Assembly (NCBI RefSeq): GCF_001956915.1
Contig: NZ_MLJO01000021.1
Location: 1 to 64,000 of the forward strand
Source of the DNA: Intrasporangium flavum
GTDB taxonomy: Bacteria > Actinomycetota > Actinomycetes > Actinomycetales > Dermatophilaceae
Direction of reading: 5' to 3'
DNA length: 64,000 nt
Part shown: positions 35,493 to 44,937 of the stretch, piece after piece
Position numbering within the stretch: position 1 is the first letter of the stretch
How the letters are laid out: every line of letters starts with the position of its first letter
The notes under the pieces: model-generated
What the model was told of the DNA's origin: nothing
Seen by the model: the letters and a program-made list of their open reading frames with translations, nothing else
Databases searched by the model: none
Translations under genes and position numbers: made by a program

Positions 35493-36884
35493 GTGCTGAC
35501 GGCGGTCGCGGTCGCCGGGTACCGCTCGCTCCGCGACGTCGTCGTGCCCCTGCACGGCCTCGACGTCGTCACCGGTCCCAACGGCAGCGGCAAGTCGAGC
35601 CTCTACCGGGCGCTGCGGCTGCTCGCCGGCTGCGGGCGGGGTGACGTCGTCGGCACGCTCGCGCGCGAGGGTGGGCTGCAGTCCGCGCTGTGGGCCGGCC
35701 CGGCGACGCTCGGCGGGGCGCGCCGCGGCCACACGGTCCAGGGCACGGTGCGCCGGGGCCCGATCAGCCTCCAGCTCGGCTTCGCCTCCGACGACTTCGG
35801 CTACCTCGTCGACCTCGGGCTGCCCCAACAGGCCTCCGGCGGTGACGGGTCCGGCGGGTCGGCGTTCCTGCGCGACCCCGAGATCAAGCGCGAGGTGGTC
35901 TGGGCCGGGCCGGTCATGCGGCCGGGCTCGGTCCTCGTGCGCCGGCGCTGGAGCGTCGTCGAGACCCGCGCCGCCGGCGCCTCCGACGACGGCTGGGGCT
36001 CGGGGTGGAGCGAGGGCGGCGACGACGAGTGGGAGTCCGACCCCGTCGAGGCGCCCGGGTCGCGCGCCGGCTCGCGGCGGGCGGCCTACAAGGGGGCGGC
36101 ACCCCCGGGATCGGGCGCCTCGCCCCGGGAGACCCGCCCGGGGTGGACCGAGCTGTCCCGATCGCTGCGCCCGTGGGAGAGCATGCTCACCGAGCTCGCC
36201 GACCCGGAGCGGGCGCCCGAGCTGCTCCGCGTCCGGCGGCTCGTGCGCGGGTGGCGCTTCTACGACGGCTTCCGCACCGACGCCCACGCTCCGGCCCGCC
36301 AGTCGCAGGTCGGCACCCGCACCCCGGTGCTCGCCGACGACGGCCGCGACCTCGCCGCCGCGATCCAGACGATCCGCGAGGACGGCCGCGGCGAGCTCGA
36401 CCGCGCCGTCGCCGACGCCTTCGACGGCGCGATCCTCGACGTCACCGTCGACGCCGGGCGGTTCGACCTCGCGCTGCACCAGCCGGGCATGCTGCGCCCG
36501 CTCGGAGTGGCCGAGCTGTCCGACGGCACCCTGCGCTACCTGCTCCTCGTCGCGGCGCTGCTCACCGTCGACCCGCCGCCGCTGCTCGTGCTCAACGAGC
36601 CGGAGACCTCCCTGCACCCCGACCTCGTGCCGCCGCTCGCGCGGCTCGTGCGACGCGCGTCCGAGCGCACCCAGGTCATGGTCGTGTCGCACTCGGCCGC
36701 GCTCGTGCGCGAGCTGGGGGCCGACCCCGACGGCTACGACGACGGCGAGGACGACGACGACCGCCCGGTCGGGCTCGGCTCGCCGGCCCGTGTCGTCACC
36801 CTGGGCAAGGACCTCGGCGAGACCTCCGTCGTCGGCCAGGGCCTGCTCTCGACGCCGCCCTGGGCCTGGGGCACCCGCCGCTGA
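35493..36884 (+). CDS. AAA family ATPase (AAA_21, RecF/OLD-like)
   Basis: Protein of 463 residues, GTG start. N-terminal MLTAVAVAGYRSLRDVVVPLHGLDVVTGPNGSGKSSLYRAL carries Walker A at about 28. Near the C-terminus are LSDGTLRYLLLVAALL (signature-like), LLVLNEPETSLHPDLVPPLARLV (Walker B with Asn where Asp is common, as I recall for this subfamily) and MVVSHSAALVRELG (switch His). The middle has a low-complexity insertion (about 150-210). No nuclease (TOPRIM/HNH) domain is present in it or its neighbours, so an anti-phage role is not supported. Confidence 0.83.
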   Translation: MLTAVAVAGYRSLRDVVVPLHGLDVVTGPNGSGKSSLYRALRLLAGCGRGDVVGTLAREGGLQSALWAGPATLGGARRGHTVQGTVRRGPISLQLGFASDDFGYLVDLGLPQQASGGDGSGGSAFLRDPEIKREVVWAGPVMRPGSVLVRRRWSVVETRAAGASDDGWGSGWSEGGDDEWESDPVEAPGSRAGSRRAAYKGAAPPGSGASPRETRPGWTELSRSLRPWESMLTELADPERAPELLRVRRLVRGWRFYDGFRTDAHAPARQSQVGTRTPVLADDGRDLAAAIQTIREDGRGELDRAVADAFDGAILDVTVDAGRFDLALHQPGMLRPLGVAELSDGTLRYLLLVAALLTVDPPPLLVLNEPETSLHPDLVPPLARLVRRASERTQVMVVSHSAALVRELGADPDGYDDGEDDDDRPVGLGSPARVVTLGKDLGETSVVGQGLLSTPPWAWGTRR

Positions 36885-36947
36885 CGCCCGCCGCTGACGC
36901 CCGCCCGGCCCCCTCCCGGCCGCGCGACGCGGCGGCGCCCACCGCGC

Positions 36948-37472
36948 TCAGGAGACGACCGGGACCTCGGCCGTGCCGGCGAGCGCGGCCTCGAGCGACT
37001 CCTGGTTGCTGAACGCGTCGGGCACCCCGGCGCCGGTGAGCACCCGGTCGCGGAGGCTGCCGAGCACGTACTGGCCCCAAGCGGTGCGACAGACCTCGAA
37101 GCACTCCTGCCCCGCGTGCAGCCCCACGTGCGTGAACGTCAGCCGCGTGCGGGCGGCCCGGTCGGCGTCGGGGTCGGCCGGCTCCGACGTGATGTCGAAG
37201 CGCACCGTCGTGCCGGTCCACTCCTGCTTGTCCTCGGGGAAGGTGAGGTGGCTGTCGAGGACGAGCCACTCGACGCGCGAGCCGGCGTCGAGACGGGTCG
37301 TGCGGAACTTTGTGAAGTGGATGTCGGGGACCGTGTAGACCCATTCGGCCCCGAGGGTCGTGGTGTCGCCGACGATGCTGCCGGACCACCAGCTGCGCAC
37401 GTCGGTGACGGCGTCGAAGACCGCCTGCGGGGTCTGCTCGACGGTGAAGCTCATCGTGAGGTCGGTGCCCAT
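36948..37472 (-). CDS. SRPBCC (AHSA1-like) domain protein
   Basis: Hydrophobic-ligand-binding fold protein, 174 residues from ATG 37472 (GGAAAGGG 8 nt upstream). MSFTVEQTPQAVFDAVTDVRSWWSGSIVG is the typical AHSA1/START-like opening; the pattern continues RLTFTHVGL and ends with a long helix (WGQYVLGSLRDRVLTG). Many such proteins are regulated by a neighbouring helix-turn-helix protein, and here the HxlR gene is divergent across a 90-nt region with a perfect palindrome. Ligand unknown. Confidence 0.87.
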   Translation of the reverse strand: MGTDLTMSFTVEQTPQAVFDAVTDVRSWWSGSIVGDTTTLGAEWVYTVPDIHFTKFRTTRLDAGSRVEWLVLDSHLTFPEDKQEWTGTTVRFDITSEPADPDADRAARTRLTFTHVGLHAGQECFEVCRTAWGQYVLGSLRDRVLTGAGVPDAFSNQESLEAALAGTAEVPVVS

Positions 37473-37490
37473 GGTGTTGCCCTTTCCGAA

Positions 37491-37545
37491 GTGACTTGCA
37501 TGATGCAAGTCACGCTAACGCCATCGACTTTCATGATGCAAGCAC
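37491..37545. promoter_or_regulatory. HxlR operator pair and divergent promoters
   Basis: Site 1: GTGACTTGCAT, a central G, ATGCAAGTCAC (37491-37513), perfect 11-nt arms. Site 2: ACTTTCAT-G-ATGCAAG (37527-37542), the same core with one mismatch. Centres are 33 nt apart, three helical turns. On the minus strand TTGCAT (37536-37541) and TAGCGT (37512-37517), spacing 18, would drive the SRPBCC gene. TAGGCT (37551-37556) ends 6 nt before the hxlR GTG. Repression by the HxlR protein is inferred from position. Confidence 0.7.
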
Positions 37546-37562
37546 TTTGCTAGGCTGGTCCC

Positions 37563-38060
37563 GTGCTCGGACGGACCTACGACTCCCAGGTGTGCTCCAT
37601 CGCGCGGGCCCTCGAGCTCGTCGGCGAGCGGTGGAGCCTGCTCATCGTCCGCGACGCCCTGTTCGCCGGCGTCACGCGCTTCACCGACTTCCAGCACAAC
37701 CTCGGCATCGCGACGAACGTCCTGCAGGCCCGCCTCGACGCCTTCGTCGAGGCCGGCCTCATGGAGCGGCGCGAGGTCGCCGGTTCGGCCGCCCAGCGCG
37801 AGTACGTGCTCACCGACAAGGGGCGCGACCTCGCCCCGACGCTCGTGGCGCTGACCGCGTGGGGCGACCGCTGGGCTGCGCCGGGCGAGCCGCCGATCCT
37901 CTACGAGCACGCCGGCTGCGGCGCCGCCGTCAGCACGACGACGACGTGCACGACGCACGGGCCGGTGCCCGCCGACGAGGTGGCCGTGGCCATCGGGCCG
38001 GGGATGCCGGCCGAGTACCTCGCGGCACGCCGTCCCCGCCGCGACGCGTCGGGTGGCTGA
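37563..38060 (+). CDS. HxlR-family winged-helix transcriptional regulator
   Basis: DNA-binding protein of 165 residues, GTG start. Family marker: CSIARALELVGERWSLLIVRDALFAGVTRFTDFQHNLGIATNVLQARLDAFVEAGLMERREV, with the Cys typical of thiol- or aldehyde-sensing HxlR proteins, then YVLTDKGRDLAPTL. A C-terminal part with three Cys (YEHAGCGAAVSTTTTCTTHG) could bind metal. The transcript is probably leaderless. The last residues (RRDASGG) are encoded by the first unit of a 16-nt tandem repeat that runs past the stop. Confidence 0.92.
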   Translation: MLGRTYDSQVCSIARALELVGERWSLLIVRDALFAGVTRFTDFQHNLGIATNVLQARLDAFVEAGLMERREVAGSAAQREYVLTDKGRDLAPTLVALTAWGDRWAAPGEPPILYEHAGCGAAVSTTTTCTTHGPVPADEVAVAIGPGMPAEYLAARRPRRDASGG

Positions 38061-38098
38061 CGCGTCGGGTGGCTGACGCGTCGGGTGGCTGACGCGTC
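38043..38098 (+). repeat. Tandem 16-mer repeat GACGCGTCGGGTGGCT
   Basis: GACGCGTC starts at 38043, 38059, 38075 and 38091, exactly 16 nt apart, three full units and a partial fourth. The first copy codes for the end of HxlR and the stop; the rest is non-coding. Confidence 0.9.
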
Positions 38099-38131
38099 GG
38101 GGTCCGGGTCCGGCGGCCGGGTCAGCCACCC
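38083..38131 (+). terminator. Hairpin made from the repeat, 3' of hxlR
   Basis: GGGTGGCTGAC (38083-38093, in the last repeat) pairs perfectly with GTCAGCCACCC (38121-38131), loop 27 nt. It could end hxlR transcription ahead of the dehydrogenase operon. Confidence 0.5.
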
Positions 38132-38334
38132 CGGCGAGGCCCCGTGCCGACCACGCCTGGGGGCCTACCGTCCCGCATTGTGAGATTCGCAGGGCCCTCC
38201 GGTACGGTTCGAATCGGAGACCCGCATGTGTTCGCCGTCACCCTCGGCGGGCGTGTGTGACACAGCCGTCGGGCGGGTGACCCCCGTACGCGGCCCGATT
38301 CGAAGCCGGACCTTGCTCCGGCGAAGGAGCCCCA
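38132..38334 (+). promoter_or_regulatory. Upstream region of the 2-oxoacid dehydrogenase operon
   Basis: Part of a 274-nt gap before the E1alpha gene. TTGTGA (38178-38183) and TACGGT (38203-38208), spacing 19, may be a promoter, giving a leader of about 120 nt. TTCGAATCGG (38208-38217) and CCGATTCGAA (38295-38304) are perfect 10-nt inverted repeats 77 nt apart. TGTGTGACACA near 38260 is a short palindrome. AAGGAG precedes the GTG at 38335. No gene is seen. Confidence 0.4.
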
Positions 38335-39489
38335 GTGAGCGACAAGGTTGTCGCCGAGCTGCAGGAGCCGACCCCCGCGGTCGGCGACGGCGGCCCGGAC
38401 ATGATCCAGCTGCTGACCCCGGAGGGTCAGCGTGTGTCCCACCCCGACTACGACAAGTACGTCGCGGACCTGACAGCCGAGGACCTGCGGAGCTTCTACC
38501 GCGACCTCGTCCTCATCCGTCGCCTCGACGCCGAGGGCTACGCACTGCAGCGCCAGGGTGAGCTCGGCCTGTGGCCGAGCCTGCTCGGGCAGGAGGCCGC
38601 CCAGGTCGGCTCCGGCCGTGCGCTCAGGCCGCACGACTTCGTCTTCCCCACCTACCGCGAGCACGGCGTCGGCTTCGTGCGCGGCATGGACCCGCAGAGC
38701 TCGCTGCAGCTCTTCCGCGGCGTCAGCCAGGGCGGGTGGGACCCCAAGGAGAACAACTTCCACCTCTACACGATCGTCATCGGGGCCCAGGCGCTGCACG
38801 CCACCGGCTACGCGATGGGCGTGCGGATGGACGGCAACGTCGGCACCGGCGACCCCGACCGCGACACCGCGGTCATCTGCTACTTCGGTGACGGTGCGTC
38901 GTCGCAGGGCGACGTCAACGAGGCGTTCGTCTATGCGGCCTCGTTCGACGCCCCCGTCGTGTTCTTCTGCCAGAACAACCAGTGGGCCATCTCCGAGCCC
39001 GTCGAGAAGCAGACCCGCATCCCGCTGTTCCAGCGCGCCCGCGGCTTCGGCTTCCCGGGTGTCCGCGTCGACGGCAACGACATCCTCGCGACCTACGCGG
39101 TCACGCAGCACTGCCTCGACGAGGCCCGCAACGGCAACGGCCCGCTGCTCATCGAGGCCTTCACCTACCGCATGGGCGCGCACACCACCGCCGACGACCC
39201 GACGAAGTACCGCGTGTCGGCCGAGGTCGAGGAGTGGAAGTTCCGCGACCCGATCCTGCGCCTCAAGACCTACCTGGCCCACGAGGGCATGGCCGACGAC
39301 GAGTTCTTCGCCCGCGTCGACACCGAGGCCGACTCCTTCGCCGCCGAGCTGCGCGAGGGCTGCATCTCGATGGAGACGATGGCCGGCAGCACGATGTGGG
39401 ACCACGTCTACGCCGAGGACCACCCCGTCATGGAGGCGGAGCGTGCCGCCTACCTTGCCTACAAGGCGAGCTTCGAGGAGGCGAACTGA
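38335..39489 (+). CDS. bkdA: 2-oxoacid dehydrogenase E1 component alpha subunit
   Basis: Thiamine-diphosphate enzyme subunit of a branched-chain 2-oxoacid or pyruvate dehydrogenase complex, 384 residues. Motifs: LRSFYRDLVLIRRLDAEGYALQRQGELGLWPSLLGQEAAQVGSG, FPTYREHGV, and the ThDP/Mg site GDGASSQGDVNEAFVYAASFDAPVVFFCQNNQWAIS (about 185-220). YRMGAHTTADDPTKYR is typical of this E1 type. GTG 38335 has AAGGAG 5 nt ahead. The stop overlaps the E1beta start by one base. Substrate (branched-chain versus pyruvate) cannot be fixed from sequence; the symbol follows the three-gene bkdABC layout of mycobacteria. Confidence 0.92.
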   Translation: MSDKVVAELQEPTPAVGDGGPDMIQLLTPEGQRVSHPDYDKYVADLTAEDLRSFYRDLVLIRRLDAEGYALQRQGELGLWPSLLGQEAAQVGSGRALRPHDFVFPTYREHGVGFVRGMDPQSSLQLFRGVSQGGWDPKENNFHLYTIVIGAQALHATGYAMGVRMDGNVGTGDPDRDTAVICYFGDGASSQGDVNEAFVYAASFDAPVVFFCQNNQWAISEPVEKQTRIPLFQRARGFGFPGVRVDGNDILATYAVTQHCLDEARNGNGPLLIEAFTYRMGAHTTADDPTKYRVSAEVEEWKFRDPILRLKTYLAHEGMADDEFFARVDTEADSFAAELREGCISMETMAGSTMWDHVYAEDHPVMEAERAAYLAYKASFEEAN

Positions 39490-40475
39490 TGGCGCTCGAG
39501 AAGGTCACCCTCGGCAAGAGCATCACCAACGGCCTGCGCAAGGCCATGGAGGCCGACCCCAAGGTCGTGCTCATCGGTGAGGACATCGGCAAGCTCGGTG
39601 GCGTCTTCCGCATCACCGAGGGCCTGCAGAAGGACTTCGGCGAGGAGCGCGTCATCGACTCCCCGCTCGCCGAGTCCGGCATCGTCGGCACCGCGGTCGG
39701 CATGGCCCTGCGCGGCTACCGCCCCGTGTGCGAGATCCAGTTCGACGGCTTCGTCTACCCGGCCTTCGACCAGATCGTCTGCCAGGTCGCCAAGATGCAC
39801 GCCCGTGCCCTCGGCGCCGTCAAGATCCCCATGGTCATCCGCATCCCGTTCGGTGGCGGCATCGGCAGCCCCGAGCACCACTCCGAGAGCCCCGAGGCCT
39901 ACTTCGCCCACACCGCGGGCCTGCGCACCGTGGCGTGCAGCAACCCCGAGGACGCCCACTGGATGATCCAGCAGGCCATCGAGTGCGACGACCCGGTGAT
40001 CTTCTTCGAGCCGAAGCGTCGCTACCACGACCGCGCCGAGTACGACACGGCCGCGACCTCCGCGCCGCGCAGCCTCTTCGAGGCCAACGTGCTGCGTGAG
40101 GGCACCGACGTCACGCTCGTCGGCTACGGCCCCGTCGTCAAGACGATGCTCGAGTCGGCCGCCGCGGCCGAGGCCGAGGGCACGAGCATCGAGGTCATCG
40201 ACCTGCGCTCGCTCTCGCCGCTGCCCATCGACGCCGTCGTCGCGTCGGTGAGGAAGACGGGCCGTCTCGTCGTCGTCCACGAGGCGAGCACGTTCCTCGG
40301 CATGGCGTCCGAGATCTCCGCCCAGGTCACCGAGCAGTGCTTCTATGAGCTCGAGGCGCCGGTCGTGCGCGTCGGCGGTGCGAACATCCCGTACCCGCCG
40401 AGCCGGATGGAGGAGGAGTTCCTCCCCGATCTCGACCGCATCCTCGACGGCGTCGACCGCGCTCTCGCGTACTGA
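39489..40475 (+). CDS. bkdB: 2-oxoacid dehydrogenase E1 component beta subunit
   Basis: Partner of the alpha subunit in the E1 heterotetramer, 328 residues from ATG 39489, in a TGATG junction. Typical stretches: VVLIGEDIGKLGGVFRITEGLQKDFGEERVIDSPLAESGIVGTAVGMALRGYRPVCEIQFDGFVYPAFDQIV, IPFGGGIGSPEHHSES, and the C-terminal VVHEASTFLGMASEISAQVTE and NIPYPPSRMEEEFLPD. It supplies the second half of the ThDP site. E2 follows after 19 nt. Confidence 0.94.
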   Translation: MALEKVTLGKSITNGLRKAMEADPKVVLIGEDIGKLGGVFRITEGLQKDFGEERVIDSPLAESGIVGTAVGMALRGYRPVCEIQFDGFVYPAFDQIVCQVAKMHARALGAVKIPMVIRIPFGGGIGSPEHHSESPEAYFAHTAGLRTVACSNPEDAHWMIQQAIECDDPVIFFEPKRRYHDRAEYDTAATSAPRSLFEANVLREGTDVTLVGYGPVVKTMLESAAAAEAEGTSIEVIDLRSLSPLPIDAVVASVRKTGRLVVVHEASTFLGMASEISAQVTEQCFYELEAPVVRVGGANIPYPPSRMEEEFLPDLDRILDGVDRALAY

Positions 40476-40494
40476 CCGAAAGGCACTGTCTTCC

Positions 40495-41952
40495 ATGGCA
40501 ATCCGTACGTTCAAGCTCCCCGACCCCGGTGAGGGGCTCGTCGAGGCCGAGATCGTCGAATGGCGGGTCAAGCCCGGCGACGCCGTCAAGGTCAACGACA
40601 TGGTGCTCGAGATCGAGACCGCCAAGTCGCTCGTCGAGCTGCCGATCCCGTGGGCCGGCACCGTCAAGGACCTCCTCGTCGAGGTCGGCCAGACCATCGA
40701 CGTCGGCACCCCGATCATCACGATCGAGGACGGCACGGCCGAGGAGCCGGCGCCCGTCTCGCCGGGCATCCCCGGCGAGACGGCCGAGCCGGCCGGTGGC
40801 GAGGCGATCCTCGTCGGCTACGGCGCCAAGGCCGGCGCCACGGCCCGCCGCCCGCGCAAGGCGTCCGGCGCGTCCGGCGCGTCGGGTGGTGCGGCTCCGG
40901 TCGCGCGCACCTCGGCCCCGACCGAGACCGAGCAGGTCGCGGCGGCGGCTCCCGTCGCCGAGCCGGTGGCCCCGGCCGCCCGCGTCGAGTCCCCGGCTCC
41001 GGCTCCCGCCGCCCCGGTGGCGCGCGAGGGCCGGCCGAAGGCCAAGCCCCCGGTGCGCAAGCTCGCCAAGGACCTCGGCATCGACCTCTGGACCGTCGCC
41101 GGTTCGGGTCCCGAGGGTGTCATCACCCGTGACGACGTCAACGCCCACGCGTCCGGCGCGATGAACGGCGCTGCGGCCCAGGAGGCCCCGGCCGCTGCCG
41201 GTGCGTCGACGCCGGCGCTGCCGTTCGGTGCGGGCGAGCGCGAGACGCGCATCCCGATCAAGGGCGTGCGCAAGATGACGGCCCAGGCGATGGTCGGCTC
41301 CGCGTTCACGGCGCCGCACGTCACCGAGTGGATCACCATCGACGTCACGAAGACGATGGAGCTCGTCGAGCGCCTCAAGGGCCAGCGCGACTTCCGCGAC
41401 GTCAAGGTGACGCCGCTGCTCGTCCTCGCCAAGGCGCTGACGCTCGCGATCCGGCGCAACCCGGGCATGAACGCCACGTGGGACGAGGCCGCCCAGGAGA
41501 TCGTCCAGAAGAACTACGTCAACCTCGGCATCGCGGCGGCCACGCCGCGGGGGCTCATCGTGCCGAACATCAAGGACGCGCACGCACTGACGATGCTCGA
41601 GCTCGCCCAGGCGATCGGACAGCTCACGGCGACGGCCCGCGAGGGTCGCACCCAGCCGGCCGAGATGTCCGGCGGCACGATCACGATCACCAACGTCGGC
41701 GTCTTCGGCGTCGACAGCGGCACGCCGATCATCAACCCCGGCGAGTCGGCGATCGTCTGCTTCGGCGCGATCCGCAAGCAGCCGTGGGTCGTCACCGACG
41801 CCGACGGCAACGACGAGATCGCGGTGCGCCACGTGACGCAGCTGGCCGTCAGCTTCGACCACCGCCTCATCGACGGTGAGCTCGGATCGCGGTTCCTGTC
41901 CGACCTCGCGGCGATCATGGCCGACCCGGCCCAGGCCCTCGTCTGGGGCTGA
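40495..41952 (+). CDS. bkdC: Dihydrolipoamide acyltransferase (E2)
   Basis: Core of the complex, 485 residues from ATG 40495. One lipoyl domain: FKLPDPGEGLVEAEIVEWRVKPGD with the lipoyl Lys at 44 (EIETAKSL). An Ala/Pro-rich linker with ASGASGASGG, then the E1/E3-binding domain KAKPPVRKLAKDLGIDLWTVAGSGPEGVITRDDV, a second linker, and the acyltransferase domain ending SFDHRLIDGELGSRFL (His and Asp of HxxxD, about 456 and 460). No E3 gene follows, so dihydrolipoamide dehydrogenase must be encoded elsewhere. Confidence 0.94.
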   Translation: MAIRTFKLPDPGEGLVEAEIVEWRVKPGDAVKVNDMVLEIETAKSLVELPIPWAGTVKDLLVEVGQTIDVGTPIITIEDGTAEEPAPVSPGIPGETAEPAGGEAILVGYGAKAGATARRPRKASGASGASGGAAPVARTSAPTETEQVAAAAPVAEPVAPAARVESPAPAPAAPVAREGRPKAKPPVRKLAKDLGIDLWTVAGSGPEGVITRDDVNAHASGAMNGAAAQEAPAAAGASTPALPFGAGERETRIPIKGVRKMTAQAMVGSAFTAPHVTEWITIDVTKTMELVERLKGQRDFRDVKVTPLLVLAKALTLAIRRNPGMNATWDEAAQEIVQKNYVNLGIAAATPRGLIVPNIKDAHALTMLELAQAIGQLTATAREGRTQPAEMSGGTITITNVGVFGVDSGTPIINPGESAIVCFGAIRKQPWVVTDADGNDEIAVRHVTQLAVSFDHRLIDGELGSRFLSDLAAIMADPAQALVWG

Positions 41953-42000
41953 CCGCCTTCCGGGGCTGACCGCCGTCGCCCCTGCCGCTTGAACCCCGCA

Positions 42001-42066
42001 ACACACCGAGCAGTTGCCAACTCCGACTGGAATAACCCGGACGGGTTGGCAACTGCTCGGTGTGTT
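42001..42066. repeat. 66-bp palindromic element, copy B
   Basis: Arms of 21 nt, perfect inverted repeats (42001-42021, beginning ACACACCGAGCAGTTGCC, and 42045-42065). The 23-nt loop contains TGGAATAACC. Second copy of the element at 5793-5858, same length, differing at eight positions. It sits between convergent E2 and exporter genes, so may act as a two-way terminator. Confidence 0.88.
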
Positions 42067-42093
42067 TGCGTGTGGCGTGCTGGGTAGCGCGGG

Positions 42094-44273
<2,180 letters not shown>

Positions 44274-44291
44274 ACGTGACACCATGAGCAC

Positions 44292-44900
44292 ATGAGCACG
44301 ACCACGCTGACCGACGACGGCTGCGGCCTGCGCGAGCGCAAGAAGCGCGAGACCCGCCGCGCCATCAACCTCGCGGCCCTCGAGCTCGTCGAGGAGAAGG
44401 GCTTCGCCGCGGTCACCACCGAGGAGATCGCCACCCGCGCCGGCGTCAGCGCCCGCACCTTCTTCAACTACTTCCCCTCCAAGGAGGCCGCCGTCATCGG
44501 CACGACGGCCGAGGAGCTCGAGTCCTACGCCGAGCAGCTCGAGGAGGTCACCGACGGCGAGACGCCGCTCGACTCGCTGCGCCGCATCCTCGCCGGCATG
44601 CTCGCCCCGGCGTCGGTCGACCGCGAGCTGCGCGCCAAGCGCCGGCGCATCCTGCTCGGCGAGCCCTCGCTCGCCCCGGCCCTCGTCGGCAACAACATCC
44701 GCATCGAGAACGCCCTGACCGCTGCCCTCGAGCGCCGGCTCGGCCTCGCGCCCGGCGAGTCGCTCCAGCCGCGCGTCACGGTCGCGGTCGCCATCGCCGC
44801 CGTGCGGGCCTGCATCGAGCACCAGCAGGCCGGCGGCAGCGGGCGTCTCGAGCGCAACATCGACGCCGCGTTCGACCTCATCGGCGCCGGGATCGCCTGA
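44292..44900 (+). CDS. TetR/AcrR-family transcriptional regulator
   Basis: Repressor-type protein, 202 residues. N-terminal helix-turn-helix domain: RERKKRETRRAINLAALELVEEKGFAAVTTEEIATRAGVSARTFFNYFPSKEAAVIG, a textbook TetR_N pattern. The C-terminal part (from 70) is helical and would bind the inducer. Divergent from the 14-TM exporter with a palindrome cluster between, the usual arrangement for local repression of a drug exporter. No ribosome site is seen ahead of ATG 44292. Confidence 0.92.
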   Translation: MSTTTLTDDGCGLRERKKRETRRAINLAALELVEEKGFAAVTTEEIATRAGVSARTFFNYFPSKEAAVIGTTAEELESYAEQLEEVTDGETPLDSLRRILAGMLAPASVDRELRAKRRRILLGEPSLAPALVGNNIRIENALTAALERRLGLAPGESLQPRVTVAVAIAAVRACIEHQQAGGSGRLERNIDAAFDLIGAGIA

Positions 44901-44937
44901 GCCGCAGCAGGATCCGCCGCGTCAGGGTATCGACGCG

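Noticed and set aside
35493..36884. AAA ATPase as part of an anti-phage system
   Set aside because: There is no associated nuclease, reverse transcriptase or toxin gene; neighbours are a VOC protein and SRPBCC/HxlR.
38043..38098. CRISPR-like array
   Set aside because: Units are 16 nt, directly adjacent, with no unique spacers and no cas genes.
38195..38220. tRNA T-loop-like sequence GGTTCGAATC
   Set aside because: The flanking bases do not form a 5-bp T stem, and no anticodon arm or acceptor stem can be drawn around it.
38226..38561. ATG frame upstream of and overlapping E1alpha as a leader peptide
   Set aside because: It continues 111 codons out of frame through E1alpha, has no ribosome site and is Arg/Pro/Gly-rich like other shadow frames.
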